The notes below the pieces were generated by a model that ran no database searches, was not told where the DNA came from, and saw nothing but the letters and a program-made list of their open reading frames with translations. A program made the position numbers and the translations under genes. 32,115 nt of DNA from an uncultured Prevotella sp. (GTDB lineage: Bacteria; Bacteroidota; Bacteroidia; Bacteroidales; Bacteroidaceae), in the NCBI GenBank assembly GCA_905235905.1, contig CAJONO010000167.1, forward strand, positions 1 through 32,115, written 5' to 3'. Positions 1 to 10,562 of this stretch are shown here, piece by piece (within the stretch, counting starts at the first letter, position 1; the number at the start of each line of letters is the position of its first letter).

Positions 1-1
1 C

Positions 2-1510
2 GGTGGCTGGTTTCCAGGCGGTAAAGGAGAGTATCGCAAGACGTTTAAGACACCTAAGGCAGACATCGTGAAACTGCATTTCGAGGGTGTCTACCAAAAG
101 GCCGAGGTCTATGTGAACGGACAGAAGGCAGGACAGCATGCCTATGGATACACACCGTTCACCATTGATATTACACCCTACCTAAAGAAAACCTCAAACC
201 TCAACGAGATCCTCATTAAGGTGAATAACTCGGAGCAGCCCAACTGCCGATGGTACTCCGGTTCCGGCATCTATCGCCATGTGTGGCTCGTCACCACGCC
301 TAAGCGCCACATTGACGAGCAGAGCGTGTATGTGACTACGCCCGACATTCATACCGTAAAGATTCAGGCTGAGGTGTTAATGGAGGATGGCGTACGCAAA
401 CCGATCGAAAAAACTATCCACGTAGAGAACCCTCACCTGTGGTCGCCCGACGACCCATACTTGTATCACACCACTATCGAGGCCGAGGGTGACGTGTTGC
501 CCGTTACGTATGGTATCCGTACCATAGAGTATTCTGCTGAGAAGGGCTTTGTCCTCAACGGTAAGCCGCTGCTCATCAACGGCGCGTGTGTGCATCACGA
601 TGACGGGGTACTGGGCGCAATGGCCTTCGATGCCGCAGAAATCCGTAAGGTCAGGCTGATGAAGGAGGCGGGCTTCAACCTCATTCGCACGGCCCATAAC
701 CCTACCACGCGTGCCTTCCTCGATGCCTGCGACTCGCTGGGCATGCTCGTCATCGGCGAGGCTTTCGACGGCTGGCGCACACAGAAGAACCCCTACGACT
801 ACTCGACACTCATTGACTCGTGTTATCGCGAGGACATCCACGCCATGGTGCGCCGCGACCACAATCACCCCAGCATCATCAGCTGGAGCATAGGCAACGA
901 GGTCATAGAGCGCAAGGACATACGTGTGGTCACTACTGCCAGAAAGCTCAAGAAGGCTATTCTTGAAATGGATCATACGCGTCCCGTGACAGAAGCCCTT
1001 TGCGCGTGGGACAGTGACTGGGAGATTTACGACCCGCACTTTGAGGTGCTCGACATCGGTGGCTACAACTATATGATTCACAAGCATCAGGAAGACCACG
1101 CTCGCGACCCCAAACGTGTGATGTGGCAGACGGAGAGCTTTCCGCGTGATGCCTTCAAGAACTGGGCGCTGGTGCAGCAGTATCCCTATATCATTGGTGA
1201 CATCGTATGGACGGGTCTCGACTATTTGGGCGAGAGCGGCATCGGCCGCACCTACTATGAGGGTGAGCGACCGGGTGAGCATTGGATTGAAGGTGGACAG
1301 CCCGACTGGCACGGCGCCTACTGCGGCGATGTGGACATCACGGGTTGGCGCAAGCCTATCAGTCACTATAGGGAGATGCTGTGGAGCCTCACCCCCAACC
1401 CCTATCCCAAGGGGAGTATATACCTTGCTGTAAAAGAGCCGGATGGCTATCGCGGCAAGATACGCGAAACATCCCTGCCCACCGTCACAATATCCATACT
1501 TTCAAAATAA
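2..1510 (+). CDS. Glycoside hydrolase family 2 (beta-galactosidase-like), 5'-partial at the window edge
   Basis: Frame is open from base 2 (GGWFPGGKGEYRKTFKTPKADIVKLHFEGVYQKAEVYVNG). GH2 signatures: HNPTTRAFLDACDSLGMLVIGEAFDGW, SWSIGNEV (acid/base), MWQTESFPRDA (nucleophile). Ends abruptly at ...GYRGKIRETSLPTVTISILSK. Confidence 0.9.
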   Translation, partial: GGWFPGGKGEYRKTFKTPKADIVKLHFEGVYQKAEVYVNGQKAGQHAYGYTPFTIDITPYLKKTSNLNEILIKVNNSEQPNCRWYSGSGIYRHVWLVTTPKRHIDEQSVYVTTPDIHTVKIQAEVLMEDGVRKPIEKTIHVENPHLWSPDDPYLYHTTIEAEGDVLPVTYGIRTIEYSAEKGFVLNGKPLLINGACVHHDDGVLGAMAFDAAEIRKVRLMKEAGFNLIRTAHNPTTRAFLDACDSLGMLVIGEAFDGWRTQKNPYDYSTLIDSCYREDIHAMVRRDHNHPSIISWSIGNEVIERKDIRVVTTARKLKKAILEMDHTRPVTEALCAWDSDWEIYDPHFEVLDIGGYNYMIHKHQEDHARDPKRVMWQTESFPRDAFKNWALVQQYPYIIGDIVWTGLDYLGESGIGRTYYEGERPGEHWIEGGQPDWHGAYCGDVDITGWRKPISHYREMLWSLTPNPYPKGSIYLAVKEPDGYRGKIRETSLPTVTISILSK

Positions 1511-1520
1511 ACCGTCCACT

Positions 1521-3989
1521 ATGAACAGAATTACATTACTATTCTCCATTTTGCTGACTGTGGCAGTTCAGGCACAAGTGCAGTTTACAGAACCTACTAC
1601 AGTATTCGTGATGCACAGTAGCGGCAATCACCTGACAATGGCCAGTGACTATGGCGGTCAGCTGGAGGCAGTGACGGCATCAAGTCCCCGACAGATGACT
1701 ATCGTTCCCGATGGAAAGGGGTATTACTACATTCAGGAGAAGTCAGGACGCTATCTCTCGAAACTGAATACATGGAACACAACGTTCGTCACCACTAACA
1801 CCAGCGACGATACCCGTTTCTCGTTTGAAAAGTCGACGGGAGCCTATTTTCTCATTCGCTGTAAGGGTAACGGCCTCTGTTTGGGCACCGATGCTAACGA
1901 TGCTGGCACAAAGGTCTATTCCAACAAGGACGGTGCCGACATGAAGCACCAGTGGTTTTTCAGCGACAAGGTGAACGGCACCGTGCCCACAGACACCATT
2001 TCCTACGCGGTGTTTCCCTCCATCATACGCCAACAGTTCGATGGATGGGGCGTGTCGCTCTGCTGGTGGGCTGGCCAGTGTGGCAAGTGGAGTGACAAGA
2101 AGATTGACGAGATTGTGACGTGGATGACCAGTCCCACAGGGCTCAACTACAGTCATTTCCGCTATAATATAGGCGGCGGCGACGACCCCAAAAACAGACA
2201 CTGCGATCCACACCACATGGGCAAGGGCAAAGGGCTGCGTGCTGAGATGGAGGGTTTCAAGGACTTCTCTGGAGACGATTATCACTGGGACCGTGACGAG
2301 GCGCAGCGCAAGATTATGCTGAAGATTCGTGAGAAGCGCCCCGATGCCGTGTTCGAGGCGTTCAGTAACTCCTGTCCTTACTACATGACTTACAGCGGCT
2401 GCGTGAGCGGCAATACCGATGGCGGCAAGGACAACCTGAAACCCGAATACTACGAGGAGTTCGCCCACTACCTCGTTGATGTTTGCAAGCACTACAAGGA
2501 CGAATACGGCATCGAGTTTAAGACGCTGGAGCCGTTCAACGAGTCGGTGACGGGATTCTGGTTTGCCAACGGCGTACAGGAGGGTTGCCACTTCGACTAC
2601 GAGTCGCAGGTGAAGTTCGTCAAGGTGCTCAAACCCATCCTCGACAAGTCTGGACTCAGCACTGTCATCTCAGCCTCCGACGAGACCAACGTCGGACTGG
2701 CCGTCAATGGCTACAAGGCTTTCAAACAGGGAGGCGCGCTCTCGAAGATAGGCCAATGGAACACCCACACCTACTCTGGCAGCAATGCCGATCGTGTACA
2801 CATGGCCTACTTGGCCCATCATAACAATATGCCGCTCTGGATGAGCGAAGTGGGAGCTGGCGGCAACGGCATCGGCGGCAACTTGAGCCTGACACAAAAA
2901 CTGTTCGACGATATGCGCTACCTGCAGCCGGAGACGTGGATTGACTGGCAGTATATGGAGGAGGCCAACGACCAGTGGTGTACCATCCGAGGCAGTTTCA
3001 GCAACCAAACCTACGCCAAGGTGAAGAACTTCTACGTGCGCCAGCAGTGCTCGCGTTTCATCAAGCGAGGCTACGACATTGTGGCATCGCTCTGCGACCA
3101 GTCGCTGGCTGCCATGAACGAGGCGCAGGATACACTGGTGCTCGTGCTACTGAATGAGGGTAGCCTAACCTGTCATTGTGTAGACTTGTCACAGTTTGCC
3201 AGTTTGCCAGCCGTCAGTGCCATCAAGGCCTATCGCACGTCGTCATCGGAAAACCTGAAGAGCGTGAAGGATTTCGCGCTGGACGACACCCAGTTGTTGG
3301 TCAAGTTGCCTGCACAGAGTATTACTACCCTCGTGCTGCCTGTCGGCTGTACAGTTGCAGAGCAGACGACGCTGGCAGAAGGAGAATACATCATTGTGCC
3401 GCGTCATAATATGACCACCGCACTAACCGCCTCGGCAGACGGAAAGATAACCATTGAGAACACGACCTATGGGGACGGTCAGCGGTGGAAACTCGTTGCA
3501 GAGGGCAACAATTTTATTCTCGAAAATGCACGTGGACAACGCCTGACATCATTCCGCTCTTCCAGCTCGTCGAGCCTGAAGGCGCAGACGGCAACGTCCA
3601 GCGAACAGCAGTTCCTCATTGAGGCAATCGACCTGCCGTATTACAAGATTATGCCTGCTCGCTACAGTAGCTACGCCTTCGACCTCAGCAATGCCAACAG
3701 CAACGCTGGTACCACCGTATGCACTTGGCAATACACGGCCGATACCGATACGCCAACTCATCGCCAGTGGATGCTCTGTCCTCTGCATGTTCTGGGCGAA
3801 AACACTGGTATAGACCAACTCCCGACTTCGTCGTCTGACAAACAGTCCGACATTGCCGACGGTGTTTATGACCTGACTGGACGTTGTGTCCTGAGGGGCT
3901 GTGCTTTCGGCAATGCTCTACGGCAGTTGCCTGGTGGCATTTACATTGTCTGTAGAAACGGAGAAAGAATAAAAATTCATTTGGATTAA
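1521..3989 (+). CDS. GH30-like glycoside hydrolase (endo-beta-1,6-galactanase-like) with N- and C-terminal ricin/trefoil-like regions and a T9SS-like C-terminal tail
   Basis: Start at M27 of the 1443..3989 ORF gives a signal peptide, MNRITLLFSILLTVAVQAQ. Catalytic region DGWGVSLCWWAGQCGKWSDKKIDEIVTWM...FRYNIGGGDDP; putative catalytic Glu in TLEPFNES and PLWMSEVGAGG. Tail GVYDLTGRCVLRG...LPGGIYIVCRNGERIKIHLD. Confidence 0.85.
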   Translation: MNRITLLFSILLTVAVQAQVQFTEPTTVFVMHSSGNHLTMASDYGGQLEAVTASSPRQMTIVPDGKGYYYIQEKSGRYLSKLNTWNTTFVTTNTSDDTRFSFEKSTGAYFLIRCKGNGLCLGTDANDAGTKVYSNKDGADMKHQWFFSDKVNGTVPTDTISYAVFPSIIRQQFDGWGVSLCWWAGQCGKWSDKKIDEIVTWMTSPTGLNYSHFRYNIGGGDDPKNRHCDPHHMGKGKGLRAEMEGFKDFSGDDYHWDRDEAQRKIMLKIREKRPDAVFEAFSNSCPYYMTYSGCVSGNTDGGKDNLKPEYYEEFAHYLVDVCKHYKDEYGIEFKTLEPFNESVTGFWFANGVQEGCHFDYESQVKFVKVLKPILDKSGLSTVISASDETNVGLAVNGYKAFKQGGALSKIGQWNTHTYSGSNADRVHMAYLAHHNNMPLWMSEVGAGGNGIGGNLSLTQKLFDDMRYLQPETWIDWQYMEEANDQWCTIRGSFSNQTYAKVKNFYVRQQCSRFIKRGYDIVASLCDQSLAAMNEAQDTLVLVLLNEGSLTCHCVDLSQFASLPAVSAIKAYRTSSSENLKSVKDFALDDTQLLVKLPAQSITTLVLPVGCTVAEQTTLAEGEYIIVPRHNMTTALTASADGKITIENTTYGDGQRWKLVAEGNNFILENARGQRLTSFRSSSSSSLKAQTATSSEQQFLIEAIDLPYYKIMPARYSSYAFDLSNANSNAGTTVCTWQYTADTDTPTHRQWMLCPLHVLGENTGIDQLPTSSSDKQSDIADGVYDLTGRCVLRGCAFGNALRQLPGGIYIVCRNGERIKIHLD

Positions 3990-6947
<2,958 letters not shown>

Positions 6948-6951
6948 TAAA

Positions 6952-7045
6952 AGTCCGAAGGACTGATATGACTACAGGCAGGGGTGAAAACCCCTGTAAG
7001 AAGGGCGATGGTATACAGAGTGCCGAAGGTACGATAGAAGCAGTC
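6952..7045 (+). other. Hairpin-rich segment downstream of GH2
   Basis: AGTCC-gaa-GGACT (6952-6964); CAGGGGT-gaaa-ACCCCTG (6979-6996); a second CCGAAGG motif at 7023-7029. Confidence 0.45.
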
Positions 7046-7082
7046 TGCCCCGATTTTGTAACTTCTTGATTTACAATGTGTT

Positions 7083-7166
7083 GTAATTTAACCTGAATTA
7101 CAACGCAATTCATGCTGAATTACGCGACAATTCAGGCTTAATTGCGTCGTAATTCAGCATGAATTT
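7083..7166. repeat. Array A: 11-bp phased AATT array
   Basis: AATT starts at 7085, 7096, 7107, 7118, 7129, 7140, 7151, 7162: eight occurrences at exactly 11-bp spacing. Confidence 0.9.
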
Positions 7167-7235
7167 CAGACCTGTTTCCGTCAAGCCCCAAAGTGCATGA
7201 TTATGCAGGTGGAAGGGGTGAAACTACAGTTGGCA

Positions 7236-8696
7236 CTACATGTAGCCCAACCAGCGTAGGATGTCGTTGAGGTTGGCCACGACCATGAGCAGGATAACGA
7301 TGCCGAAGCCCACATATTCGGCGCGAACCATGAACGTGTCAGAGGGCTTGCGACCCGTAATCATCTCGTAGACGAGGAACAGCACGTGGCCGCCATCGAG
7401 GGCGGGTATGGGCAGGATGTTCATGAAGGCGAGGATGATGCTGAGGAAAGCGGTCATGAGCCAGAACATGTGCCAGTCCCATACGGGTGGGAAGAGATTG
7501 CCTATGGTGCCGAAGCCACCGAGCGACTTAGCCCCCTCGGAGGTGAAGACATACTTCAGGTCGCTCACGTAGCCGGAGAGCACGTTCCAGCCATAGGCAA
7601 TGCCGGCGGGGAAGCTCTCGAAGAAGCCGTACTTGATGGTCACGGGCTTGTAGAGATCGGTGAGCATCACGGGCATAATGCCAAGCTTCAGGTCTTCGGT
7701 GAGCACGATTTGCTTGGTAAATGTTCCCATCCGTGATTGTATCGTGGCCATCGGCATGAACGTGCTGTCGGCATTGGCGGTGGCAGCGTCATTGACGAGC
7801 GTGTCGCGCTGCCAGCCGTAGTAGGTTAGCATGACGGTTCTGACCTTCAGGCTGTCGTCGTGGGTTTGTGCAGCCGTCATCTGGTCTTGCAGCCGGCCTA
7901 ATTCGTAGAGGAAGGTGTTGTGCGAGTCGACTTCATGGCCGTTGATGGCCAGAATCTTGTAGCCGCTCTCTAAACCAGCCTGGTCGGCAGGCGAACCGGG
8001 CAGCACACTGTCGATTCTGTTGGGAAGCAGCGGACGCACAAACTGCGGGTCGCTCTTCAGCATGCCCAACAGGTTGAGCTCGCCGGGTAGCGACAGGTGC
8101 TCATGCTGACCGTTGCGCACTATCTCTACGTCGTGGGCTTCAGACAGCTGGCGGTAAAGGTCGGCACCAAACTCGCGAAACAGCTTGCCGTCGGCAGCCA
8201 CCAGAATGTCACCATCGTTGAAGCCCAGCTCCTTGGCCTCATCGTTAAACTTCATGGTCATCTCGCCTACGGGAACGTAGCTTTCGCCCCAGGTAAAGAG
8301 AATCATGGAGTAGATGAACAGGGCGAGCAGGAAATTGACTAGCACACCGCCTATCATGATGAGCAGTCGTTGCCACGATGGCTTCGAGCGGAACTCCCAC
8401 GGCTGTTCGGGCTGTTTCATCTGCTCGGTGTCGAAGCTCTCGTCGATCATGCCGGCAATCTTGCAGTAGCCGCCCAGTGGCAGCCAGCCCACGCCATACT
8501 CTGTGTCGCTGTTCTTGGGCTTGTGGCTCAGCAGCTTGCCGCTCCATTTGCCTATGCCCAGGTCGAAGAACAAATAGAACTTCTCTACTCTTACGCCGAA
8601 GAGCTTGGAGAAGAAGAAGTGGCCACCCTCGTGCAGGAGCACCAGAAGCGAGATGGCGAGAACGAACTGCAATACTTTAATAAGAATAATATCCAT
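7236..8696 (-). CDS. rseP: RIP metalloprotease RseP-like (site-2 protease, M50)
   Basis: HEGGHFFFSKLFGVRVEKF (HExxH), PDZ region PGSPADQAGLESGYKILAINGHEV, C-terminal NILPIPALDGGHVLF. Confidence 0.93.
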   Translation of the reverse strand: MDIILIKVLQFVLAISLLVLLHEGGHFFFSKLFGVRVEKFYLFFDLGIGKWSGKLLSHKPKNSDTEYGVGWLPLGGYCKIAGMIDESFDTEQMKQPEQPWEFRSKPSWQRLLIMIGGVLVNFLLALFIYSMILFTWGESYVPVGEMTMKFNDEAKELGFNDGDILVAADGKLFREFGADLYRQLSEAHDVEIVRNGQHEHLSLPGELNLLGMLKSDPQFVRPLLPNRIDSVLPGSPADQAGLESGYKILAINGHEVDSHNTFLYELGRLQDQMTAAQTHDDSLKVRTVMLTYYGWQRDTLVNDAATANADSTFMPMATIQSRMGTFTKQIVLTEDLKLGIMPVMLTDLYKPVTIKYGFFESFPAGIAYGWNVLSGYVSDLKYVFTSEGAKSLGGFGTIGNLFPPVWDWHMFWLMTAFLSIILAFMNILPIPALDGGHVLFLVYEMITGRKPSDTFMVRAEYVGFGIVILLMVVANLNDILRWLGYM

Positions 8697-8712
8697 TTTT
8701 AATTATAGAAAA

Positions 8713-8733
8713 AATCCGTTTAATCCGTTGTGG
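8713..8733. repeat. Short 9-bp-period ATCCGT repeat between dxr and rseP
   Basis: AATCCGTTTAATCCGTTGTGG; same motif family as 31878-32115. Confidence 0.55.
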
Positions 8734-8759
8734 AAAAAATATAGAATGATTCGTTGTCG

Positions 8760-9923
8760 TTAAAGGGGGCGGAGAAGTTCCGTGGCAATGCGCCGCGCCT
8801 CGGCATCGGTCTGCATATAGTCGTCGAGCGTCGGCGTCTTGATGAAGGTGGCGCGCTGCATGGTCTCGGCAATGATGTCGCCCATCTGCAGGAAGCTGCA
8901 GCGGTCTTCGAGGAAGGCGCGGTTCACTATCTCGTTGGCCGCATTCACGATACAGGGCATGTTGCCGCCACGGCCGAGGGCCTCGTAGGCCATAGCCAGA
9001 CAGCGGAACTTCTGCAGGTCGGGCTCGAAGAACTCCAGCTTCTGCGCCTTGAACAGGTCGAGACGCTCGCCTGAGAGCGGCAAGCGCTGGGGGAAGGAGA
9101 AGGCATACTGGATGGGCAGGCGCATGTCGGGTACGCCCAGCTGGGCCTTCACCGAGCCGTCCTGGAACTGAACGGCACTGTGGACGATGCTTTGCGGGTG
9201 GACGAGCACCTGTATCTGCGATGCCTCGACGCCGAAGAGCCACTTGGCCTCGATGACCTCGAAGCCCTTGTTCATCATCGAGGCCGAGTCGATGGTAATC
9301 TTTGCACCCATGTCCCACGTGGGATGGCGCAGGGCGTCGGCCTTCGTCACACGGGCAATCTCTTCCATCGTCTTCGTGCGGAAGGGACCGCCCGAAGCGG
9401 TGAGCAGAATCTTGTCGATCTCATTCTGGTCTTCGCCCACCAACGACTGGAAGATGGCCGAGTGCTCGCTGTCTACAGGCAGGATGCTGGCCCGGTATTC
9501 CTGCGACAGCCGGCAGATAAGCTCGCCTGCCACGACGAGCGTCTCCTTGTTGGCCAGACAGATGGTCTTATGGGCCTTGATGGCATGGATGGTGGGCGTG
9601 AGGCCGGCAAAGCCCACCATGGCGGTGAGCACCATGTCGATGGGGTCGGCCTCTACAATCTCGTCGAGGGCGCGGGCACCGGCATACACCTTGATGTCGG
9701 GGCGGTCGTGCATGAGGGCCTTCAGCTCGTCGTAGCGCGCCTCGTTGGCAATGACGATGGCGGCAGGACTGAACCGATGGGCCTGCTCGGCCAGCAGCTC
9801 GACCTTGTTATTGGCGGTGAGACAATAAACCTCGTAGAGGTCTGAGTGCTCATCGATGACTTCGAGGGCCTGCGTTCCGATGCTTCCTGTAGAGCCAAGA
9901 ATAGCTATTTGTTTCTTGTTCAT
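8760..9923 (-). CDS. dxr: 1-deoxy-D-xylulose 5-phosphate reductoisomerase
   Basis: Start at M42 of the 8760..10046 ORF: MNKKQIAILGSTGSIGTQALEVI (NADP-binding GSTGSIG); LLTASGGPFR; HPTWDMGAKITIDSASMMNKGFEVIEAKWLF. Confidence 0.95.
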   Translation of the reverse strand: MNKKQIAILGSTGSIGTQALEVIDEHSDLYEVYCLTANNKVELLAEQAHRFSPAAIVIANEARYDELKALMHDRPDIKVYAGARALDEIVEADPIDMVLTAMVGFAGLTPTIHAIKAHKTICLANKETLVVAGELICRLSQEYRASILPVDSEHSAIFQSLVGEDQNEIDKILLTASGGPFRTKTMEEIARVTKADALRHPTWDMGAKITIDSASMMNKGFEVIEAKWLFGVEASQIQVLVHPQSIVHSAVQFQDGSVKAQLGVPDMRLPIQYAFSFPQRLPLSGERLDLFKAQKLEFFEPDLQKFRCLAMAYEALGRGGNMPCIVNAANEIVNRAFLEDRCSFLQMGDIIAETMQRATFIKTPTLDDYMQTDAEARRIATELLRPL

Positions 9924-9925
9924 AC

Positions 9926-9991
9926 GTCTTTTTGCAATCTCCTTTTTGTCTTTTTGCAATCTCCTTTTTGTCTTTTTGCAATCTCCTTTTC
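9926..9991. repeat. Three tandem copies of a 22-bp unit in the dxr 5' leader
   Basis: GTCTTTTTGCAATCTCCTTTTT at 9926 and 9948; third copy at 9970 differs only in its last base. Confidence 0.95.
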
Positions 9992-10004
9992 TGAAATTCG
10001 GGTG

Positions 10005-10012
10005 CAAAAGTA
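10005..10012 (-). promoter_or_regulatory. Putative Bacteroidetes -7 box for dxr (TACTTTTG)
   Basis: Plus strand CAAAAGTA is TACTTTTG on the minus strand and matches TAnnTTTG. No clear -33 element seen. Confidence 0.5.
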
Positions 10013-10158
10013 CAAAAAAGCATTGACATAGCCCACTTTTTCTCATTTATTAACCTAATTTCCGTTGTCAGGTAACGAAAATGAAATGTGATTATTTGCT
10101 AAATATCTTGACATAATGTGCTCTGTTTGGATAAAAATGAGTAACTTTGTACCATTAA

Positions 10159-10319
10159 CAACGAACCAATAGGTGGTTGGCCGAACAAGTGGGTTATGCC
10201 CCTAAACGGTTTCAAAATGGTGTACCAACGTTTGCCAGCCTACAATGGAAACGTATATCAAGATAGCCAGACAACTTGATGTTGGCTTGAATGAGTTAGT
10301 TCTGCAAAGTAGTTGGTAG
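10159..10319 (+). pseudogene. XRE-family HTH regulator remnant with a single frameshift
   Basis: Frame 1: QRTNRWLAEQVGYAP (to 10203); after a 1-nt shift: TVSKWCTNVCQPTMETYIKIARQLDVGLNELVLQSSW* (10206-10319). An N-terminal stop precedes QRTNRW. Confidence 0.75.
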
Positions 10320-10353
10320 GTAAGTCGAATTGGAACAACAAAATAATTCAAAT

Positions 10354-10497
10354 ATGGAAACAATTATCATCGGACAAGGTTACAATATTGAGGAGGATTC
10401 CTCTGTTGGGAAAGTATTAATCAAACAATTCGAATCCAAGATATATGACAGTTTTACTTGCCTCGTAGCTTTTGCAAGTTATGGAGGTTATAGATAA
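10354..10497 (+). pseudogene. Truncated N-terminus of a PLD-like / helicase-associated restriction-type protein
   Basis: METIIIGQGYNIEEDSSVGKVLIKQFESKIYDSFTCLVAFASYGGYR* (47 aa). Resembles, from memory, the N-terminus of large PLD-domain helicase-type proteins. Confidence 0.5.
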
Positions 10498-10562
10498 AAG
10501 GAAATAATGGGTGAGTTGATTTAAGCGGTCAAATTGTTTCGCAATTCGAAACAAAATCTTTG

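Noticed and set aside
377-1366. 329-aa minus-strand ORF
   Set aside because: Antisense shadow of a well-supported GH2; no recognisable domain; expected from codon bias.
1443-1520. N-terminal extension of the GH30 ORF overlapping GH2
   Set aside because: M27 gives a proper signal peptide; the extension is an out-of-frame read of the GH2 end.
7083-7166. CRISPR or simple terminator explanation of the AATT array
   Set aside because: 11/22-bp units are too short for CRISPR repeats and spacers, and there is no single strong stem with a T-tract.
9180-9845. 221-aa plus-strand ORF
   Set aside because: Antisense to dxr.
9924-10046. 41-aa N-terminal extension of dxr
   Set aside because: It translates the 22-bp repeats and promoter region; MNKKQIAILGSTGSIG is the canonical start.
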